Source: JAWKHR01 sp041394725 (lineage in GTDB: Bacteria; Acidobacteriota; Vicinamibacteria; Vicinamibacterales; SCN-69-37). From it: a stretch of 48,474 nucleotides of DNA. Of the stretch, positions 1 to 7,767 are shown piece by piece; position 1 is the first letter of the stretch, and the number at the start of each line of letters is the position of its first letter. The stretch lies in NCBI GenBank assembly GCA_041394725.1, contig JAWKHR010000047.1, positions 1 to 48,474 of the forward strand. Direction: 5' to 3'. Under the pieces are notes generated by a model. It ran no database searches and was not told where the DNA came from. It saw only the letters and a program-made list of their open reading frames with translations. A program made the translations under genes and the position numbers.

Positions 1-740
1 GCATGACGCAGCATGCTGAGCACGGGCGTGATGCCGATGCCGCCCGCCAGCAGGAGCAGCGGCCGGTCGTCACCCGCCGGATAGGTGAAGGCCCCGGCGG
101 GCGCCTTCACCCACAGCAGCGCGCCGGGCCGCAGCGTCGCGTGCAGCATCTGCGAGACGAGCCCCTGCTTCTTGACCGAGATCTCGAGGTAGCCGCGGGT
201 CGAGGGCGACGAACTGAGCGAGTAGCAGCGGACGTGGTCCGTGCCGTCGGTCCGCACGCGGACCGGCAGGAACTGGCCCGCGACGAACTCGAAGCCCTCG
301 GGCCGCGCGAGGCGGAACGTCCGGATGTCCGGCGACTCGTTGACGACCGCCAGCACCGGGACCTGCACGAACCCGCGAGGCTTGGCCGCCTTCGTCGGCC
401 CGCCCGCGCGCGCCACCACCGCGGGTGGCGCCCCGGCGCCGGCCGCGCCAGCCGCCGGGCGGACCGCGGCGGCCGGACGAGCGGCCACGGCGGGCAGCGG
501 CGGCGGCGCCATCCGTTCGCAGACGGCATACCAGAGCGCGTGAAGGGCGAGGCCGGCACCCACGCCCGCGGCGCTCGGGAACATCCACGGCAATCCCGCC
601 AGCAGGAGTGAGACGACGGCGAGCGAGCTGAATGGACTGGTCCCGTCGCGGCGATGATTTCTCAGCGCCGCCAGGGCAAGGTGAATTGTCGTGGCCAGCG
701 CCAACACGGACGAGGCCACGGCGGGTTCAAACAGAGACAC
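1..740 (-). CDS. Membrane-anchored FAD/NAD(P)H oxidoreductase (ferredoxin reductase-like), 3' end outside window
   Basis: The minus strand reads open from a GTG at 740 to the left edge, about 246 residues. Residues 1-70 hold two hydrophobic stretches (ALATTIHLALAAL and LAVVSLLLAGLPW), then an Ala/Pro-rich linker. From about residue 125 the ferredoxin-reductase fold begins: a beta-barrel FAD domain with the flavin motif RCYSLSSSP, then the start of the NAD-binding domain with LLLLAGGIGITPVLSML, the family's GGxGxTP nucleotide motif. Family members pass electrons from NAD(P)H through FAD to a [2Fe-2S] partner, usually a C-terminal domain, which would lie off the edge. The partner enzyme is not visible. 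The fold is secure; the start is uncertain because no clear ribosome site precedes the GTG. Confidence 0.85.
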   Translation of the reverse strand, partial: MSLFEPAVASSVLALATTIHLALAALRNHRRDGTSPFSSLAVVSLLLAGLPWMFPSAAGVGAGLALHALWYAVCERMAPPPLPAVAARPAAAVRPAAGAAGAGAPPAVVARAGGPTKAAKPRGFVQVPVLAVVNESPDIRTFRLARPEGFEFVAGQFLPVRVRTDGTDHVRCYSLSSSPSTRGYLEISVKKQGLVSQMLHATLRPGALLWVKAPAGAFTYPAGDDRPLLLLAGGIGITPVLSMLRH

Positions 741-882
741 GGGGACCGTCGACGTGCCGCTTCGAGACCAGGGAGTCCCATAAACGGCTGCAATTTACGT
801 TCCCTGCACATCGAATTCCGACCAGTTCAATCCGGAATAGTGCAAATGCCCTGATCTGTTGGCCAAATCACTCATGAGCCGT

Positions 883-904
883 TTCGTATCTGTTTTGATA
901 CGAA
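883..904. promoter_or_regulatory. Inverted repeat, probable operator upstream of the flavin reductase
   Basis: Arms TTCGTATC and GATACGAA match perfectly (8 bp) around the spacer TGTTTT. The site lies in the AT-richer 219-base gap between the reductase start (740) and the stop of the DUF885 gene (960), so it could only control the reductase. The symmetry suggests a dimeric repressor; the regulator is not in view. Confidence 0.5.
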
Positions 905-959
905 CCCGCCGAATGGCAGGAATCAGGAAGGAATTACACGACTGACGGTCAGGCCCTCC

Positions 960-2726
960 TCACCTTCCCTGATGCCGCTCCTGCCGGAAGCACGTCATGT
1001 AGTCGTCGAGCACGCTGAGCGGCAACGACCCGGCGTCCAGGAGGAAGGCATGGAAGCGGGGCAGGTCGAAGGCGGGGCCCATCTCGCGCGTCAGCCGATC
1101 GCGGATCTCGTGGATGCGCAGGGCGCCGAGCTTGTAGGCCAGCGCCTGCCCAGGCATGTCGGTCGAGTAGCGGAGCGTCTCGGTCGAAAGCTGCAGGTCC
1201 GACTCGAAGGTGTTCTCGCGCATGTAGGCGATCGCGCGGTCGCGTGACCAGCCCAGCGCGTTCATTCCGGTGTCCACGACGAGGCGGGACGAGAGGAAGA
1301 GGTCCATCGCCAGGCGGCCCGCGCGTGCGTACGGGTCGTCGTACATGCCCATTTCGCCCGCCAGGTCCGAGGCGTACTCGGCCCAGCCCTCGGTGAACGT
1401 CGTGTACATCGCGGTCTTCCGGAACCCGGTGAGGGCCGTGTTCTCGTCGCGCAGCGCGAGCTGGAAGTGATGGCCCGGGACCAGCTCGTGGTAGATCGTC
1501 GCGGCGGCCATCAGCAGCGATCGGCTCTCCGGGTTGGACCCGTTGAACCGGTACAGCCCGCGCGGCTCGTCCGTCGTCGGCAGCTGGTAGTAGCCGTAGG
1601 TCATCGACGCTTCGAGCGCAGGATCCAGCCGGAGGACGCCGTAGGGCGCCTTCGGCATCCGGGTGAAGAACGCGCCGACCTTCGGCTCGATCCGGCGGAT
1701 GGCGGCCATCATGGCCTCGCCGATCTCGTCACCGGTCTTCGGGAAGAACCGCGGATCGGTCTTCAGGTAGGTGCGGAACTCGGGCAGCGTGCCCGCGAAG
1801 CCCGTGGCCACGCGCACGCGCTCCAGTTCACCGTTGAGGCGCGCGACTTCCTTCAGGCCGATCTGGTGGATGGCCTCGGGTTCGAGGTCGAGGCCGGTGT
1901 GGCGGCGGATCAGGAACCGGTAGTACTCGGCGCCGCCCGGATACTGCGCGACGCCGACCCCGGCCGGTGCGTCGCGCCGGTACGGTCCGTCGAGGAAACT
2001 GGCGAGCCGCTCGATGGCCGGGACGACGGCCGAGCCGATGGCCTCGTCCACCTCGCGCGCGAAGGTCTCGCGGTCCGCCGGCGCGAGCCGGGCGAGGCGC
2101 GCGGCGGGCACGGCGAACGCGCTCGACGGCGGGTCGGCCACGAGCGCGCGGACGAACGGCACGACGAGGTCGATCTCGGGGGCGGGCACGACGATGCCGC
2201 GCGCGCGCTGGCCGCGAAGGCGCGCCTCGTAGGCCGAGATGGTGGCCGGGACGTCTGCGAGCGCGTCGAGGTAGGCGAGCCGCGCCTCGGCCGTGTCCAC
2301 CGGCATCGCCGCGAACCGCGCGGCGATCGATCGCAGCGGCGACGAGTAGGGCGTGACCTGGAAGTCGTACCAGAAGTACCGGTCCGCCTCGGCGGTGAGC
2401 GTCGTCTCGAACCGCATCAGCGCCAGCGTGGCCCACGCCTGGTGCGACAGGGTGGCCGGGTCCACGGCGTCGAGCCGCGGGAGGAACGCCCGCGCGGCGT
2501 CCGACTCGCGGTGGGCCGCCGCTTCCTGGGCCGTGATCGACGCGGCCGACGCCGCCCGTGCCCGCGCCGCCTCGGCCCGCGCCGCGGTGAACCCGGCGGC
2601 CAGGGCCTGCACGGCCGCGTCGCCGGCCGCCTGTGCCTGATGCGCCCCGGACGGCGCGCCGGTCAGCAGCAGGAGCAGCGCAAGCACCGAGACGCCGAGT
2701 CGGACGTGGTGGCTGGAGTGCGACAT
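960..2726 (-). CDS. Secreted DUF885 family metallopeptidase
   Basis: 588 residues from an ATG at 2726. An N-terminal signal peptide (hydrophobic run near residues 10-24, then GAPSGAHQAQA) marks it as exported. The rest is the all-helical DUF885 fold, with the zinc motif HELVPGHH at residues 413-420; HExxxxH is followed by the conserved FQ. The length is normal for the family. DUF885 proteins are gluzincin-like peptidases, probably acting on peptides in the periplasm; the substrate is unknown. The gene is the last of a same-strand series M20, ABC ATPase, ABC permease, DUF885, but a 95-base gap with a dispersed palindrome separates it from the permease, so it may be transcribed separately. A longer open frame upstream of 2726 only reads through that repeat. 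Confidence 0.93.
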   Translation of the reverse strand: MSHSSHHVRLGVSVLALLLLLTGAPSGAHQAQAAGDAAVQALAAGFTAARAEAARARAASAASITAQEAAAHRESDAARAFLPRLDAVDPATLSHQAWATLALMRFETTLTAEADRYFWYDFQVTPYSSPLRSIAARFAAMPVDTAEARLAYLDALADVPATISAYEARLRGQRARGIVVPAPEIDLVVPFVRALVADPPSSAFAVPAARLARLAPADRETFAREVDEAIGSAVVPAIERLASFLDGPYRRDAPAGVGVAQYPGGAEYYRFLIRRHTGLDLEPEAIHQIGLKEVARLNGELERVRVATGFAGTLPEFRTYLKTDPRFFPKTGDEIGEAMMAAIRRIEPKVGAFFTRMPKAPYGVLRLDPALEASMTYGYYQLPTTDEPRGLYRFNGSNPESRSLLMAAATIYHELVPGHHFQLALRDENTALTGFRKTAMYTTFTEGWAEYASDLAGEMGMYDDPYARAGRLAMDLFLSSRLVVDTGMNALGWSRDRAIAYMRENTFESDLQLSTETLRYSTDMPGQALAYKLGALRIHEIRDRLTREMGPAFDLPRFHAFLLDAGSLPLSVLDDYMTCFRQERHQGR

Positions 2727-2763
2727 GGTTCGGATCCCCAGACGGGAAAGGTCGCCGGCCAAA

Positions 2764-2817
2764 GGCCGGCCACCTCCGTTCGAAGTTCGAACTTCGAACT
2801 TCAAAGTTTCGCGAGCG
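2764..2817 (+). repeat. Dispersed palindromic repeat, copy A
   Basis: A perfect 22-base palindrome (2778-2799) is built of alternating TTCGAA/GTTCGAAC units, flanked by GGCCGGCC on the left and AAGTTTCGCG on the right. The same arrangement appears in inverse orientation at 10248-10300. It sits in the gap between the ABC permease stop and the DUF885 start. It resembles REP/BIME-type intergenic palindromes. Confidence 0.7.
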
Positions 2818-2821
2818 CCTT

Positions 2822-4438
2822 TCACCCCTGAAACTCCAGCTGCCGCATCTGCTGTCCCGCCCGCGCGCGGATCAGCAGGTCGAGCAGCACCGTGAGCGCG
2901 ATCACCGCGCCGAACGCCACCGCCGTGAACGCCACTCGGGAGTAGATGAGCGGCGACAGCGCCTGCAGGATCGACCCGAGGATCATGGTGCTGATGATCA
3001 CCGCGAAGTAGGCGCCCGACGACCGCTGCTTCATCGGCGGCCTGGCGAACGGCAGTTCCGGGTCCACCAGGAACACGGCCTGGAGCGCGATGTGGCTCAC
3101 CAGCCCGATGAGCACCATGTGCACCACGACGTGGAGCGGGTGACCGACGATCCAGATGTAGACCGCGGTGAGGAACACCAGATATGGCACGAGGAAGAAC
3201 GCGACCAGCACCCGCTTGGCGGCCATCAGCACGCGCGCGCGGTCGGCGGGGCACGCGAAGAAGATCCACGACGCCCGGTACGCGTCGCTGTGCGTCAGCG
3301 ACATCTTCAGCATCGACGGGAACAGCAGCGCCGCGATGATCATCAGCGGCGGTCCCCCGCCCGTGCCGGAGAACGGGTCGACCATCCGCCCTTCCCGCAG
3401 GCCCATGAACGCATAGAGCAGCGTGATCGGCAGGATCGCGAGCACGCTCATCCGGAAGCGCTGGTCGTTCCGGAACTGGCTGCGGATGAGCAGCGCCATG
3501 GACCGGCCCTCGCCGGACCTGAACCACCAGCCAGGGCCCGACGGCCGGGTCGCCGCCTGCCGGCGCGCCGCCGAGGCGGACGCCAGCGCGCCCAGCCGCT
3601 CCGAGTAGTCCAGCGAGAGGCGTCCGGAGAGGCCGGCCACCATCGCGCCGAGCGCCACGACCGATGCGATGGCCGGCGCGACCGTGGTCAGCTCGATCCG
3701 GCCCGTCGCGATCGCCACGTAGCTCGCGAACCAGACCGGCGGGAACACCAGCATCAGCGGCGTGTCCGGCATCGTCATCGTCCGCATCGCCGCCTGCGAG
3801 ACCATCTGCGACAGCACGAAGTAGCCGCCGTAGACGAGGAAGCTCATCAGGAGCTGGACGTAGGACAGCGCACGCTTGATCGCGTCGGCGCCGAACCAGC
3901 GGAGCATCGCCGCGTAGGCGAAGAGCAGCGCCAGCGCCGTGGAGAGCGAGCACAGGTACAGCGCGAGCAGCCCCGCCAGGCCCACGACGATGCCATGCCG
4001 GACGAACATCGCGATCACGGGCAGGTAGACCGCGAGCGTCGTGACGCCCGTGGTGTAGACGAGCACGTTGGTCAGTTTCGCGGCGAAGTAGGTGCGCGAC
4101 GAGATCGGGCGGAACCCGAGCACGGGGTAGTCCACGGGCGACGTCAGCGCGGAGTTGTGGTCGAGCAGCACGACCGTGCCGACGATGAAGGTGGTGTAGG
4201 CCGCGAGGACGGTCGCCACGAGGAGCACGTCGCGGACGACCCAGACGGCCACGGCCATGAACACGCCGAACATGGTGTAGAAGACCGCCTGGCCGATCAG
4301 CGCGCCGCGGCCCTTCGCGCCGCGGAGCCCCTGCGGCTGGCCGAGCGACGACTGGCGCAGGTCCAGCTTCAGCGCGGTGATCGTCAGGGCGCGCCACTGG
4401 TCGTAGTCGATGCCGAACGCCGCGGCGAGGCGTCTCAT
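2822..4438 (-). CDS. ABC-2 type transporter permease (putative ABC exporter)
   Basis: 538 residues with many membrane segments in two groups (about 40-245 and 310-530), for example LFAYAAMLRWFG and ALLFPSMLKMSLT, separated by a charged cytoplasmic loop rich in Arg/Ala near 260-300. No ATPase motifs are present. It begins 7 bases after the stop of the ATPase gene, so the two almost certainly form one transporter and one operon. The size and topology fit ABC-2 permeases of the large, substrate-unassigned type found beside NatA-like ATPases. The exported substrate cannot be told from sequence. The downstream neighbour is a DUF885 peptidase and the upstream one an M20 peptidase, which suggests a peptide-handling context, but that is inference. 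Confidence 0.9.
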   Translation of the reverse strand: MRRLAAAFGIDYDQWRALTITALKLDLRQSSLGQPQGLRGAKGRGALIGQAVFYTMFGVFMAVAVWVVRDVLLVATVLAAYTTFIVGTVVLLDHNSALTSPVDYPVLGFRPISSRTYFAAKLTNVLVYTTGVTTLAVYLPVIAMFVRHGIVVGLAGLLALYLCSLSTALALLFAYAAMLRWFGADAIKRALSYVQLLMSFLVYGGYFVLSQMVSQAAMRTMTMPDTPLMLVFPPVWFASYVAIATGRIELTTVAPAIASVVALGAMVAGLSGRLSLDYSERLGALASASAARRQAATRPSGPGWWFRSGEGRSMALLIRSQFRNDQRFRMSVLAILPITLLYAFMGLREGRMVDPFSGTGGGPPLMIIAALLFPSMLKMSLTHSDAYRASWIFFACPADRARVLMAAKRVLVAFFLVPYLVFLTAVYIWIVGHPLHVVVHMVLIGLVSHIALQAVFLVDPELPFARPPMKQRSSGAYFAVIISTMILGSILQALSPLIYSRVAFTAVAFGAVIALTVLLDLLIRARAGQQMRQLEFQG

Positions 4439-4445
4439 GGCCGCG

Positions 4446-5213
4446 TCAGATCCGATCGAGCGCGGCCAGCAGGTCCGCCGCCGTCTGGCCCACGTCCTTC
4501 ACGCCGGTCAGCCGGCTGAAGGCCTCCTCGAGCGTGGCCGTGCCCGTCTCCGCGCGGATGTCGGCGGGCGTGCCCGAGGCGACCTTCCGGCCGCCGTTGA
4601 TGATCACGATGCGGGTGCACATCCGCTCGACCACCTCGAGGATGTGCGAGCAGAAGAGGATCGTCCGCCCCTGGCTCGCGAGCTTCTTGAGCAGTTCCTT
4701 CACCACGGCCGCCGCGTTCGCGTCGAGGCCGTCGAGCGGCTCGTCGAGGAAGAGCACCTCGGGCCGGTGGAGGAGCGCCGCGCAGATGACGACCTTCTGC
4801 CGCATGCCCTTGGAGAACTCGGTCATCCGCTGGTCGGCGGCCCGGCCCAGCCCGAAGATCTCGAGCAGCTCTCCCCGGCGCGTCCTCGACGTCTTCGGAT
4901 CGACGTGGTGCAGGCTGCCGACCAGCTCCAGGTACTCGTTGGCGGTCAGGCCGTCGTAGATGGCCGCGGTCTCGGGCACGTAGCCGATGCGCTGCTTCAC
5001 CTCGAGCGGCTGCTCCACGACGTCGAAGCCGGCGACCGTCGCGCGGCCGCCCGACGGGCGGATCATCCCGGTGAGGATCTTCACCGTCGTGGACTTGCCC
5101 GCGCCGTTCGGGCCGAGGAAGCCGAGAATCTCGCCGGGCTCCACGGTCAGGTCGAGCGGGTGGAGCGCGGGCGTCTCGCCGTAGTGCTTGCGCAGGCCCT
5201 CGGTGACGATCAC
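4446..5213 (-). CDS. ABC transporter ATP-binding protein
   Basis: 255 residues from a GTG at 5213 (VIVTEGLRKHYGE). Walker A GPNGAGKST spans about residues 34-42, the signature is the variant FSKGMRQK near 133-140 in place of LSGGQ, Walker B LFLDEPLDGLD lies at 154-164, and the switch His is in LFCSHILEV. This signature variant is common in CcmA/NatA-type ATPases that power ABC-2 exporters. The start codon overlaps the stop of the upstream M20 gene (GTGA, 5210-5213), so the two are likely translationally coupled, and the permease follows after 7 bases. A long open frame continues upstream of the GTG, but it lies inside the M20 gene and is not protein-like. Confidence 0.95.
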   Translation of the reverse strand: MIVTEGLRKHYGETPALHPLDLTVEPGEILGFLGPNGAGKSTTVKILTGMIRPSGGRATVAGFDVVEQPLEVKQRIGYVPETAAIYDGLTANEYLELVGSLHHVDPKTSRTRRGELLEIFGLGRAADQRMTEFSKGMRQKVVICAALLHRPEVLFLDEPLDGLDANAAAVVKELLKKLASQGRTILFCSHILEVVERMCTRIVIINGGRKVASGTPADIRAETGTATLEEAFSRLTGVKDVGQTAADLLAALDRI

Positions 5214-6547
5214 TGCAGCCCCGCGAGCGCCAGCAGCGTCACGAGCGCCACCTCGATGCCGCGCAGGCTCGACGTCTTCTCCACGTCGATCCACTCGTCG
5301 AGCGCGTGGGCCCGGCCGCCGCGGCCGCCCGAGTCGATCGTGATCGCCGGGAGGCCCAGGCTGATCGGGATGTTGGAGTCCGTGCTGCTGAAGCTGAACG
5401 ACGGCCGCATGCCCGCCGCCTGGATCGACGCGGACGCGACCTGCACGATGGCCGCGTCGTGCGGCGTCTGGCCGGACGGCCGGTCGCCGATGACCTTCAG
5501 GTCCACCTCGACCCGGCCCTCGGTCGAGCGCCGTGCGGCGTTCTCCTCGTCGGCGGCCTGCTGCATCAGCGTGCGGAACGTCGCCTCGAGCTTCGCCAGC
5601 TCCCCGGGCGAGACCGACCGCATGTCCACGTCCATCCACGTCTCGAACGGGATCGAGTTGACCGACGTCCCGCCGCCCACGACGCCCACGTTGAAGGTGG
5701 TCTTCGGCGTGGCCGGCACCTGGATGCGCGAGAACTTCTCGATGGCGTTGCCCATCGCGAAGGCCGGGTTCACCAGGCCGAAGGCGCCGTAGCTGTGGCC
5801 GCCCGGGCCCTTGAACGTCACGCGGTAGCGCTTGGATCCCACCGCGCCGTGCGTGACGTCGCTGCCGCCGCCGGCGCCGTCCATCGAGATGAACATCGCG
5901 ATCCGGTCCTTGTAGCGCCCCTCACGGAACAGGTGCTTCATCCCGCGGAGGTCGCCGATGCCCTCCTCGCCGACGTCACCGATGAACAGGATGTCGCTGG
6001 TCGTGCGGACGCGGGCCGCGTCCATCGCGCGGATCATCGCCAGGAGCACCGCGAGCGATCGCGTGTCGTCGCCGATGCCCGGCGCGCTCAGCCGCGTGCC
6101 GTCGCGCGTGACGGTGACGTCGGTGCCCTCGGGGAAGACCGTGTCGAGGTGCGCGGCGATCGCGATGAGCGGGCCGCCGCCCGTGCCGCGGCGCAGGCCC
6201 ATCACGTTGCCCACCTCGTCGCGCTCGACGTCGGTGAGCCCCGCGTCCTGCAGCATCCGCAGGTAGGCCGCGCCCCGCGCGTCCTCCTTGAACGGCGGCG
6301 CCGGGATCTCGGTGAGGGTGATGATCTCCTGCACCAGGCGGTCGTGATCGCGATCGATCGCGGCCATCGCGGCCTGGAAGGTCGGGTTGGCGCGGACCCG
6401 GCCGACGAGGGCGTCGGGCGCGGGCTGCTGCGCCGGGGGCGCGGGCTGCCGCGCCGGCAGGGGCTCAGGCGCGGGCTGCGCCGGCACGGCGTGGGGCTGC
6501 AGCGGCAGGCTCAGCAGCACGGCCGCGGCGAGGATGGTCCGTCGCAT
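5210..6547 (-). CDS. Secreted M20 family zinc peptidase (tripeptidase T-like)
   Basis: 445 residues, with signal peptide MRRTILAAAVLLSLPL and a Pro/Ala-rich stretch to about residue 45. M20 metal motifs are complete: AAHLDT (H133, D135), GIGDD (D160) and GDVGEEG, where E194-E195 supply the general base and a ligand. The lid domain is present (GGHSYGAFG), and a final His lies in RAHALDEW near the C-terminus. The family hydrolyses peptides or acyl-amino acids with two zinc ions. The gene is first in a coupled group with the ABC ATPase (4-base overlap) and permease. Periplasmic location is inferred from the signal peptide. Confidence 0.93.
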   Translation of the reverse strand: MRRTILAAAVLLSLPLQPHAVPAQPAPEPLPARQPAPPAQQPAPDALVGRVRANPTFQAAMAAIDRDHDRLVQEIITLTEIPAPPFKEDARGAAYLRMLQDAGLTDVERDEVGNVMGLRRGTGGGPLIAIAAHLDTVFPEGTDVTVTRDGTRLSAPGIGDDTRSLAVLLAMIRAMDAARVRTTSDILFIGDVGEEGIGDLRGMKHLFREGRYKDRIAMFISMDGAGGGSDVTHGAVGSKRYRVTFKGPGGHSYGAFGLVNPAFAMGNAIEKFSRIQVPATPKTTFNVGVVGGGTSVNSIPFETWMDVDMRSVSPGELAKLEATFRTLMQQAADEENAARRSTEGRVEVDLKVIGDRPSGQTPHDAAIVQVASASIQAAGMRPSFSFSSTDSNIPISLGLPAITIDSGGRGGRAHALDEWIDVEKTSSLRGIEVALVTLLALAGLQ

Positions 6548-6636
6548 GCCGCGATCATAGCCGCGGCGGGCCGCGACGGGGAGTCGGGCGGGCCCCGCCG
6601 TGCCGGCCCGACAGGAGGGACCGCGCGTGGCCGGCG

Positions 6637-6681
6637 ACGACGGAACGGCCCGCGCGGCGAACGACGGGACGGCCCGCGCGG
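6637..6681. repeat. Short direct repeat, two copies of 21 bases with 24-base period
   Basis: The unit ACGACGGRACGGCCCGCGCGG occurs at 6637-6657 and 6661-6681 with one difference; a third partial copy of its CCCGCGCGG core follows near 6693. The core is self-complementary and can fold, so it may end transcription of the collagen-like gene or lie in the leader of the M20 gene. Confidence 0.45.
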
Positions 6682-6736
6682 AACGGTCGTGTCCCGCGCG
6701 GGCGGAGGCCCGTCGCGCTGATCGGAGACGCCGCGC

Positions 6737-7504
6737 CTAGCGCTGGACGGCGAACGGCCCGATGAACTGCGAGACGTCCTGCGTGGCCGCCATCGCGAGC
6801 ATCGTCGCGCCCGAGTACCCGGCGCAGCCGCCATCGTCGCTGTACGAACTGTACGCGGTCGGCGCGGCCGGGCCCGTCGGGTACGTGAGCACGCCGTTCT
6901 TCACGTAGCCGAAGCGCGCCAGCTCGACGTACATCATCCCCGGACCGCTGCAGTCCGTGGACGCGTAGAACAGCGGCGGCGTCGTGTTCGGGAACCCCAT
7001 GTTCTGCGTGTCGACGACCGCGAAGACGACGTCGGTGCTCATGGTCATCGCGACCGCGTTGGGGAACACGAACGCGCCGACCTCCTGGCCGTTGCCGTCC
7101 ACCAGGCGCAGCCCGCCGGACGTGGCGACCGCGCCGCCCGCGACCCCGGCCGGACCCGGCTCACCCTGCGGCCCCTGGGGGCCCATCGGACCGGGCTCGC
7201 CCTGCGGGCCCGGCGTGCCGACGCGGCCGGACGGCCCCGCCGGGCCCCGGAGCCCGCGCGGACCGCGCGACCCGCGCTCGCCGTCCTTGCCTCGCGGTCC
7301 CTGCGGTCCCTGCTGGTTCCACTCGATCGGGTGTTCGCTTCGGCCACACCGCTCGCCGCGGTCGACGAGGCGGAGCGCGCCCGTTCTGTCATGGACGCAG
7401 GCGCGGATGACACTTGTGTTGTCGTGGCCGAAGAACGTCACCGTGCTCGCCAGGAACAATGCGGATACGGCGCCGACGAAAACCGTGCGATGACCCGGGG
7501 ACAT
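6737..7504 (-). CDS. Secreted collagen-like (Gly-X-Y repeat) protein
   Basis: 255 residues. An N-terminal hydrophobic segment (VFVGAVSALFLASTV) is followed by a short region with two cysteines (ACVHDRTG and GERCGRSE), then 19 uninterrupted Gly-X-Y triplets at residues 66-122, rich in GPQ, GEP and GPM, and a globular C-terminal domain of about 130 residues that I cannot assign. Bacterial collagen-like proteins trimerise through the triplets and display a head domain on the surface or in spores. The head has few features apart from several aromatic and Cys residues (DCSG, GGCAGYSG). The gene stands alone, with 190 bases of repeat-bearing spacer after it. Confidence 0.88.
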   Translation of the reverse strand: MSPGHRTVFVGAVSALFLASTVTFFGHDNTSVIRACVHDRTGALRLVDRGERCGRSEHPIEWNQQGPQGPRGKDGERGSRGPRGLRGPAGPSGRVGTPGPQGEPGPMGPQGPQGEPGPAGVAGGAVATSGGLRLVDGNGQEVGAFVFPNAVAMTMSTDVVFAVVDTQNMGFPNTTPPLFYASTDCSGPGMMYVELARFGYVKNGVLTYPTGPAAPTAYSSYSDDGGCAGYSGATMLAMAATQDVSQFIGPFAVQR

Positions 7505-7767
7505 GGTTCCTCCATCTCAAGCGAAATGACACCGGCCACCCGCCGCGCAAGGCCCATCGGAACGCCGGGGACGCGGGTGCCGTCGCCTCCTGAGGTGCAG
7601 GAGCCATGCCCGAAAACTTGCAGATTTGTGCCTACAAAGCTGGAATTCCCGCGGAAAATCGGCGGAACTCGAGCGCCCGGCCGCTTACAGTCCCGGCACC
7701 CCGGCGTGTCATCCCTGTGCGCGGATTGCGAGGTTGTCAGCGCGCCGGGCGAGGCGCCGGCGCGATC

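Noticed and set aside
960..4397. One 1145-codon minus-strand frame
   Set aside because: It joins a nonsense Arg/Pro-rich stretch antiphase to the ABC permease with the real DUF885 gene; the DUF885 start at 2726 is clear.
2633..4519. 628-codon plus-strand frame opposite the ABC permease
   Set aside because: Same His/Arg/Gln-rich antisense composition; the permease on the other strand is real.
4446..5639. 397-codon frame ending in the ABC ATPase
   Set aside because: The first 142 codons lie inside the M20 gene and are Arg/Gly-rich without domain character; the GTG at 5213 fits the protein.
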